From Oscillospiraceae bacterium (GTDB taxonomy: Bacteria; Bacillota; Clostridia; Oscillospirales; Ruminococcaceae): DNA of 64,000 bases. Every line of letters begins with the position of its first letter. The first letter of the stretch is position 1. Below, in pieces: positions 58,841 to 64,000 of this stretch. The stretch lies in contig BQOK01000001.1 in assembly GCA_022835495.1 (NCBI GenBank), positions 1,054,001 to 1,118,000 of the forward strand, read 5' to 3'. The position numbers and the translations under genes were made by a program. The notes beneath the pieces were generated by a model. It saw nothing but the letters and a program-made list of their open reading frames with translations. It searched no databases and was not told where the DNA came from.

Positions 58841-60419
58841 GGGGCGTGACCTCCTGCTCGTTGTTGATATCCTGCCCGGCCCGGCCGCCGGACAAAAAGC
58901 CCGCGGCCAGCAAAACAAGGCAGCTGAAAAAACAAAATGCGTAGCGGGCGTTTGCCTCCCACAGGCTCAAAAACGCCAGGTTGCCCAAAAGGCACAGGGC
59001 GGCGGCCAGGGCAAAGCCGCCGGGCTTTTTTTGGCGCAGAGCCCGCAATACCAGGCCGAAACCGCACAGCCAGAGCAGCCAGTGGAACGCCTGCCCAAAG
59101 CTGCCCGTGACGCCTGCATAGGCGCCGGTGGAGGTGAACCACTCGCTCAGCCAGGTGGCGCGCACCGGGGCAAAGGCCGCGGCGCCGGGCGAGCCGTACA
59201 GGCCGTCGGCCCAGTCGGTGCCCGCTTTGGTGTACATGAGCCAGGCCAGGGCCACGGGGTTTTTGGCCAGCGCCTGCAGGTTCGTGCCGATGCGCGCGGC
59301 AATGGCGGCCTTTTTTTCGGCCACGGTGGGGTAGCTGCCGGAATACACAAAGCTCTCGCTGTTATAAGCGCCGTCGTGCTCGAGGCCCATCATGATCCAG
59401 TGGGTCAGGGGCATGTGCAGCGCGTCGTAGCCGGAAAAGTCGATGAGGCCGCAGCCCCGCACATACGCTTTGAAGCCCCCGATGACCAGCCCGGCGGCCA
59501 GCGCCACCGCCAGCACAAGGCCCAGGGCCTGCCGCCCGCGCCCCTTTAAGGGCAGGCTGAAAAGGCACCAGAGCCCCAGCGCGGGCACAAGCACCAGGGC
59601 GTTGCCCTTCATTAGAAAGGCCAGGCCCAGCAGCGCGCCGAGGCCCGCCGCGCGCACAAGGCGCCCCTTGGGCGAAAGAAACGCCCAGCGCCGGCGCAGC
59701 CGCACAAAACAATAGAGCGAGGCGGCCACCAGCGGCGCGGCCATGGGGTCGGTGTACAAAAACGGGGTGAAGATGTAGAGGGGCAAAAACAGCAGGCAGA
59801 GCGCCAGCGCCGCGCCCCCGCCGGCCCGGCCCCAGAGCAGCAGGGCGGCTTTGCAGGTGAACAGCGCGGCCAGCCACAGCAGCGCGGTGTTCAGCAGCAT
59901 GCCCCACACCGGGCTCAAAGCGCCCCCCAGCAGAAAGACCAGCCGGTACAGCCAGTACAAAACGAACATGCACAGGGTGTTGCTCTCGCAGGAAACAAAA
60001 TAATCGTTGTACTCGGCGGGCACCTGCCCGGCGGCCAGCTGGGTGGCGGTGCGGTACACGGCCTCGGTGTCGAAAGGGGCGGTGGTATGGTCGTTCAGCA
60101 AAAGAAAACCGCTGCCCAGCTGGAGGGCCAGCAAAAGGCCGAGCCCGCCCCAGAACACCGCGGCCCAGGCCCGGGGGGAAAGGCTGGAAAGGCGCGGCAG
60201 GCCAAAGCGCGCCAGGCAGAAAAAGCCCCCCGCCAAAAGGACGAACAGCGCCGCGCTGTTTGCCGAAACACCCAGCCTGCCGCGCAGGGCGGCCACGGCG
60301 AAAATGCTGCCGAAGGCGGCCAGAAAGATCACCAGGCAGGCCGAGGCCAGAGCCCGCTGCCAGCGGGCGGGCGCGCCGGCCGGGGCAAAGGGGCCCGCCG
60401 GTTTTGCGGCGCGGCTCAT
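58827..60419 (-). CDS. Membrane glycosyltransferase-like protein (family 39-like)
   Basis: A 530-residue protein; ATG 60419 overlaps the previous stop by four bases. About eleven membrane helices are visible. Near residue 110-125 there is an extracytoplasmic loop with [13 protein letters not shown] and [14 protein letters not shown], like GT39/ArnT-type enzymes that use lipid-linked sugars. [19 protein letters not shown] and [16 protein letters not shown] also fit. The acceptor is unknown. Its stop overlaps the lepA start by 14 bases. Confidence 0.75.
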   Translation of the reverse strand: MSRAAKPAGPFAPAGAPARWQRALASACLVIFLAAFGSIFAVAALRGRLGVSANSAALFVLLAGGFFCLARFGLPRLSSLSPRAWAAVFWGGLGLLLALQLGSGFLLLNDHTTAPFDTEAVYRTATQLAAGQVPAEYNDYFVSCESNTLCMFVLYWLYRLVFLLGGALSPVWGMLLNTALLWLAALFTCKAALLLWGRAGGGAALALCLLFLPLYIFTPFLYTDPMAAPLVAASLYCFVRLRRRWAFLSPKGRLVRAAGLGALLGLAFLMKGNALVLVPALGLWCLFSLPLKGRGRQALGLVLAVALAAGLVIGGFKAYVRGCGLIDFSGYDALHMPLTHWIMMGLEHDGAYNSESFVYSGSYPTVAEKKAAIAARIGTNLQALAKNPVALAWLMYTKAGTDWADGLYGSPGAAAFAPVRATWLSEWFTSTGAYAGVTGSFGQAFHWLLWLCGFGLVLRALRQKKPGGFALAAALCLLGNLAFLSLWEANARYAFCFFSCLVLLAAGFLSGGRAGQDINNEQEVTPLGKR

Positions 60420-60955
60420 GGGAGCAGATAGCCCATGCCGGCCAAAAGGCGCAGGGCGTTTTCGTGGTCGGCCGGGTCGGCGGCGGCGCAGAGGTTTTGC
60501 AGAACGGCGATCTCGCTGTTCAAAAAACGACTGTGCAGCAGGATGGCGTTGGAGACAACGCAGATGTTTGTGACCACGCCGCACAGCTCGATGCGACCCG
60601 GCTCGCCGCCGCACAGGGCTTCGGCAGCGCTGGCAAGCCCGGCGCTGCCGAAGGTGGGCTTGTCTACAAAGGCGACGCGGGGGTCGGACGAGGCTTCGTA
60701 AGCCGCGAGGCTGCCGTATAAATGCCAGCCCCCGGAACCCCGCAGGCAGTGGGGGACCGGGAGAAAACGGCCCTCGCGGGTGTTAAGATAATCGGGCCCG
60801 TGGGTGTCGCGGGTGAAGATGACCCGCCAATCCCCGGCGAGGGCCTGCTCCACCCGGGCGGCAATGGGGCCTTCCAGCGCCTGGGCCGCCCCAAAGCCCA
60901 GCGCGCCGCTCACAAAATCGTTTTGATAATCCACCACGACCAAAAGGTTTGCCAT
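60416..60955 (-). CDS. Isochorismatase/nicotinamidase-type cysteine hydrolase
   Basis: A 179-residue protein; ATG 60955 (the frame is open upstream but into the racemase). LLVVVDYQNDFVSGALG gives the catalytic Asp, VFVDKPTFGS-like VAFVDKPTFGSAG the Lys and GVVTNICVVSNAILL the nucleophile Cys. A nicotinamidase role (PncA-like, NAD salvage) is likely but isochorismatase-like hydrolases act on several substrates. It overlaps the following membrane gene by four bases. Confidence 0.85.
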   Translation of the reverse strand: MANLLVVVDYQNDFVSGALGFGAAQALEGPIAARVEQALAGDWRVIFTRDTHGPDYLNTREGRFLPVPHCLRGSGGWHLYGSLAAYEASSDPRVAFVDKPTFGSAGLASAAEALCGGEPGRIELCGVVTNICVVSNAILLHSRFLNSEIAVLQNLCAAADPADHENALRLLAGMGYLLP

Positions 60956-60971
60956 GCTGTGCTCCCTTCCG

Positions 60972-62159
60972 TTACAAGCTTGATTGTTTGAGATAATCGA
61001 CCACCGCCGCGCAGCGGCCGCCCTGCAGATAGACCCGCGGCACCCGCAGCGCAAGGCCGCACATGATCTCGTAGGGGATCGTGCCCACCTTGGCCGCCAC
61101 AGCGGCGGTGGAATCGGCCGCGCCGCCCGCGCCGAAAATGGTGGCCGCATCGCCCGCCTGTACGCCGGGGATGCCGGTCACGTCCACCATGAGCTGGTCC
61201 ATGCACACCCGCCCCACCACCGGGGCGGGCGCGCCGTGCAGCGCGCAGATGCCCTGGTTGGTCATGGCGCGGGGGTAACCGTCGGCATAGCCCACGCAGA
61301 GGGTCGCCACCCGCATGGGCCGGCCGGCGGTGAAACAGAGCCCATAGCTCAGCGCCTGGCCCGGCCCGAGATCCTTTACCTGGCTGACGGCGGCTTTGAG
61401 GGTGAGCACCGGCACAAGGCCGGGCAGCGACACCTCGCCGCTGGGCTGCTCGCCATACAAAAGGATGCCCGGCCGCACCAGGTCCATGCCCCACTCGGGA
61501 TGCTCGGCCAGGGCGGCGGAATTGCAGCAGTGCGCGGTGCGCACCCGGCGGCCCTGGGCCTCCAGCGCGGCCAGCACCGCCAAAAAGAGATCGTGTTGGC
61601 GGCGGGTATAGGCCACATCCGCGGGGGCGTGGCTGTCGGCTACGGCAAAGTGCTGGAACAGGCCGGTCACTTCCAGCCCTTTCAGTTCAAAGCAGGCGCT
61701 CAGCGCGGCGGCGCAGGGGGCCACGTCGGCCGCGCCGCGGGCCACAAAGCCGATGCGGCCCATGCCGGTATCAACCTTTAGGTGCACCTGGACAGGGCGG
61801 TGGGCCTGCCCGGCGCAGGCGGCCAGCTGGCGGGCGTATTCCGGGCTGAACACGGCCTGGGTGAGCCCGCAGCGCACCAGGCTTGCGGCGCAGGAGGGGT
61901 CGGTGCGGCCAAGGATCAGGATATCGCCCCCAATGCCGGCCGCGCGCAGGTGCAGCGCCTCGGCCAGGCAGCTCACCGCAAACCATTTGGCGCCGGCGGC
62001 CTCCAGCGCGCGGCACACCATGCCGTCGCCGTGGCCGTAGGCACCGGCCTTGACCACCGCGCACACCTGGGCGGGGGCGGCATGGGCCTGGAGAAGCTTG
62101 AAATTATGCACCAGCGCGTCCAGATCCACCTCGGCCCAGCAGTGCTGTTCAAAATCCAT
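60972..62159 (-). CDS. alr: Alanine racemase
   Basis: A 395-residue PLP enzyme; ATG 62159. The PLP lysine is Lys37 in VVKAGAYGHG; most family members have Asp where Gly39 stands. DTGMGRIGF, SYGLCFTAGR, VGYADGYPR and GRVCMDQLMVDVTG complete the family signature. It makes D-Ala for peptidoglycan. The window therefore has two racemases of this family, the other being the C-terminal domain of VanT. It sits between ttcA-like and the hydrolase gene in one minus-strand operon. Confidence 0.92.
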   Translation of the reverse strand: MDFEQHCWAEVDLDALVHNFKLLQAHAAPAQVCAVVKAGAYGHGDGMVCRALEAAGAKWFAVSCLAEALHLRAAGIGGDILILGRTDPSCAASLVRCGLTQAVFSPEYARQLAACAGQAHRPVQVHLKVDTGMGRIGFVARGAADVAPCAAALSACFELKGLEVTGLFQHFAVADSHAPADVAYTRRQHDLFLAVLAALEAQGRRVRTAHCCNSAALAEHPEWGMDLVRPGILLYGEQPSGEVSLPGLVPVLTLKAAVSQVKDLGPGQALSYGLCFTAGRPMRVATLCVGYADGYPRAMTNQGICALHGAPAPVVGRVCMDQLMVDVTGIPGVQAGDAATIFGAGGAADSTAAVAAKVGTIPYEIMCGLALRVPRVYLQGGRCAAVVDYLKQSSL

Positions 62160-62181
62160 GGATAACACCTCGCAACAGTTT

Positions 62182-62922
62182 TTAGCCGCGCCGGCCCGCC
62201 CCGGGCAGGGGGGCCCAGCCGTCCAGATCCGCCTGCTGCAGCGCGCCCAGCATTTTTTGGCGGAAGGCCCGGTCGGCGCGGCAGGCGCCGGCCACATATT
62301 CCTTCATTTCCTGGCGGCGGGTTGCGCCGTCGGCCGGGCAGGCGCTTTTGACCACCGGCAGGGAGAGGCTTTTTACCGCGCGCCGCACGTCCGCCTCGGT
62401 GGCCAGCACCATGGGGCGGATCATGTAAAGGTCCTTGCGGGAGAGGTAGGTGACCGGCGAAAAGCAGCCAAGGCGCCCCTCGCCCCACAGGTTCATGTAA
62501 AAGGTTTCGATGGCGTCGTCCAGGTGGTGGCCCAGGGCCACCTTGTTGCAGCCCAATTCCCTGGCTGTGTTGTGCAGAAGGCCGCGGCGCATTTTGGCGC
62601 AGAGCGCGCAGGGGTTCGGCTCCTTGCGCAGATCGAACACCACATGGCCGATCCCGCTGCGGCGAACCTCGTATTGCACCCCATAGGCGGCGAACAGCCC
62701 GGCCAGGGGGGTATAATCGGTGGGCTTGCCGCCGAATTGCGGATCCAGGCTCACGGCCACCAGCTCAAACGGGATGCCCAGGTATTTTTGCAGCCGGGCC
62801 AGGGCGATGGTGAGGGCCACGCTGTCTTTCCCGCCTGAGACGCCCACGCACACCCGGTCGCCGGGGGAGAGCATGCCGTATTCCTGAATTGCCCTGCGTA
62901 CCAGGCCTTCGAGCCTTTGCAT
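62182..62922 (-). CDS. TtcA/TilS-type tRNA-thiolation ATPase
   Basis: A 246-residue PP-loop protein. SGGKDS (residues 29-34) binds ATP, and NPCALCAK is the CxxC that with LACPADGATRRQ-type cysteine downstream (KSACPADGATRR) holds an iron-sulphur cluster in TtcA-type enzymes. ALGHHLDDAIETFYMNLW is typical. It probably thiolates a tRNA base. It is the first gene of the minus-strand operon with alr. Confidence 0.9.
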   Translation of the reverse strand: MQRLEGLVRRAIQEYGMLSPGDRVCVGVSGGKDSVALTIALARLQKYLGIPFELVAVSLDPQFGGKPTDYTPLAGLFAAYGVQYEVRRSGIGHVVFDLRKEPNPCALCAKMRRGLLHNTARELGCNKVALGHHLDDAIETFYMNLWGEGRLGCFSPVTYLSRKDLYMIRPMVLATEADVRRAVKSLSLPVVKSACPADGATRRQEMKEYVAGACRADRAFRQKMLGALQQADLDGWAPLPGAGRRG

Positions 62923-63112
62923 GCCGGATTCACCGCCCTTAAAATGTATTATAAAAGAACAAGACCGATTATACCACAGTTAAAGGGCGACTTGCACAAA
63001 CTTTGAGAAAATTTTTTGGAAAAATAGAAAATGCGGAATCGGGAGCAAAAACGAGATATCGAGAGATAATGAAAGCTGTGAAAGGGCCAGTTAAAATAAT
63101 CGAAAAAAGTGC

Positions 63113-63142
63113 TTGACGCGGGGGCGGGCTTTCGTATATAAT
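63113..63142 (+). promoter_or_regulatory. Promoter of rplM-rpsI operon
   Basis: TTGACG (63113-63118), 18-base spacer, TATAAT (63137-63142). The 85-base leader could carry an L13-type ribosomal protein control element, but I cannot assign a structure. Confidence 0.85.
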
Positions 63143-63228
63143 GAGCCTTGCGCCAGGATGCGCAAAACAAAAGCGTTCACCGCGCCCGCCGCGGGCGCGC
63201 AAGAGAAAATGATGGAGGATACACGATT

Positions 63229-63657
63229 ATGAGCACTACTCTCGCAAAGCCCGCCCAGATCGAGCGCAAGTGGTATGTGATCGACGCCGCCGGCAAGCCC
63301 CTGGGCCGCGTCGCCGCCCGCGCCGCCGTTCTGCTGCGCGGCAAAAACAAGGTCACCTTTACCCCCAATGTGGATGGCGGCGACCATGTGATCATCATCA
63401 ACTGCGACAAGGCTGTTCTGACCGGCAAGAAGCTGGAAAAGAAATACTACCGCACCCACTCCGGCTGGATCGGCGGCCTGAAGGAAGTGCAGTACAAGAC
63501 CCTGATGGCTGAAAACAGCGACAAGGCCATGTACATTGCCGTGAAGGGCATGATCCCCGCCAACACCCTGGGCGCCAAGGCCATGACCCGCCTGCGCTGC
63601 TACAAGGGCGCTGAGCACGATCAGGCTGCCCAGAAGCCCGAAGTTTACGAGTTTTAA
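63229..63657 (+). CDS. rplM: 50S ribosomal protein L13
   Basis: A 142-residue protein; ATG 63229 follows ATGGAGG (an upstream in-frame ATG at 63148 lies in the leader). [52 protein letters not shown] and [13 protein letters not shown] are L13 hallmarks. rpsI follows, as in most bacteria. Confidence 0.98.
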   Translation: MSTTLAKPAQIERKWYVIDAAGKPLGRVAARAAVLLRGKNKVTFTPNVDGGDHVIIINCDKAVLTGKKLEKKYYRTHSGWIGGLKEVQYKTLMAENSDKAMYIAVKGMIPANTLGAKAMTRLRCYKGAEHDQAAQKPEVYEF

Positions 63658-63674
63658 TAGGAGGCAATAGAATA

Positions 63675-64000
63675 ATGTACGAGACGAAACCTTATTTCTA
63701 CGGCACCGGTCGTCGTAAGAATTCCGTTGCCCGTGTTCGCGTGTACACCGGTACCGGCAAGATCACCATCAACGGCCGCGACATCGACGATTACTTTGGC
63801 CTTGAGACCCTGAAGCTCATCGTGCGCCAGCCCCTGGTGGTGGCCGCCGCCGAGGGCAAGTTCGACCTGGTGGTGCGCGTGGGCGGCGGCGGCGTGTCCG
63901 GCCAGGCCGGCGCCATCCGCCACGGCCTTGCCCGCGCCCTGCTGCAGTACGACGAGAACCTGCGCCCGGCGCTGAAAAAGGCCGGCTTCCTGACCCGCGA
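63675..64000 (+). CDS. rpsI: 30S ribosomal protein S9 (3' cut by window end)
   Basis: The N-terminal 108 residues of S9. ATG 63675 follows [57 protein letters not shown] and [13 protein letters not shown] are conserved S9 segments. The rest lies beyond the window. Confidence 0.98.
   Translation, partial: MYETKPYFYGTGRRKNSVARVRVYTGTGKITINGRDIDDYFGLETLKLIVRQPLVVAAAEGKFDLVVRVGGGGVSGQAGAIRHGLARALLQYDENLRPALKKAGFLTR

Noticed and set aside
57329-58849. 506-residue open frame on the plus strand
   Set aside because: Antisense shadow of lepA, low-complexity His/Gly/Val/Gln-rich translation.
1-64000. tRNA or rRNA genes
   Set aside because: No cloverleaf or rRNA segment was recognised by eye; a tRNAscan run would be decisive.

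Overview
The window looks like chromosome of a high-GC, low-abundance-AT member of the Clostridia, most likely Oscillospiraceae/Ruminococcaceae (relatives of Faecalibacterium, Subdoligranulum or Ruthenibacterium). Reasons: clostridial gene families (acyl-CoA dehydratase activase, DUF1538/P-II pair, DegV, a vanG-type cluster, prepilins with Gram-positive type IV pilus signals), strong GGAGG ribosome binding sites, and frequent TTG/GTG starts. The species call is inference.

Region 1 (1 to about 13,550) is the right end of a siphovirus-like prophage: tape measure C-terminus, distal tail protein, Gp37-like tail protein, baseplate protein, then a complete diversity-generating retroelement (avd, template repeat, reverse transcriptase, variable C-type-lectin-like protein with its variable repeat), then lysis genes (holin, NlpC/P60-type endolysin, peptidoglycan-binding protein), a divergent control region with XRE regulators and palindromic operators, and an IS30-type transposase as the last gene.

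Region 2 (13,550 to 23,870) is a pilin and cyclic di-GMP block. Two convergent prepilin genes share a perfect 134-bp inverted repeat covering their leaders and N-termini but have different bodies. Only the right-hand one has a visible strong promoter plus a c-di-GMP-I riboswitch and terminator. A third pseudopilin is divergent. An IS200-type element and glnS follow, then a GGDEF-EAL gene pair, a REC/HD-GYP response regulator and an Hpt protein: synthesis, breakdown and sensing of c-di-GMP in one neighbourhood.

Region 3 (24,000 to 49,930) is mostly ordinary chromosome: YitT protein, a two-gene acyl-CoA dehydratase activase/dehydratase-like operon, an exonuclease, transporters, DUF1538 with a fused double P-II protein, a Crp/Fnr regulator, beta-CASP hydrolase, APC and MATE transporters, hemW-like and Bax-inhibitor-like genes. 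It is interrupted at about 30,940-32,690 by an AT-rich island with one nucleoside-phosphorylase-like gene, flanked by near-identical 20-bp direct repeats.

Region 4 (50,079-55,899) is a vanG-type glycopeptide resistance cluster in the order vanR, vanS, vanG, vanXY, vanT. The vanR gene is frameshifted in this sequence, and a strong terminator lies between vanS and vanG, so the cluster may be cryptic or differently controlled.

Region 5 (56,061-64,000) is housekeeping: a membrane protein, a minus-strand overlapping operon (ttcA-like, alanine racemase, isochorismatase-type hydrolase, membrane glycosyltransferase-like protein, lepA), and the rplM-rpsI operon that runs off the window end.
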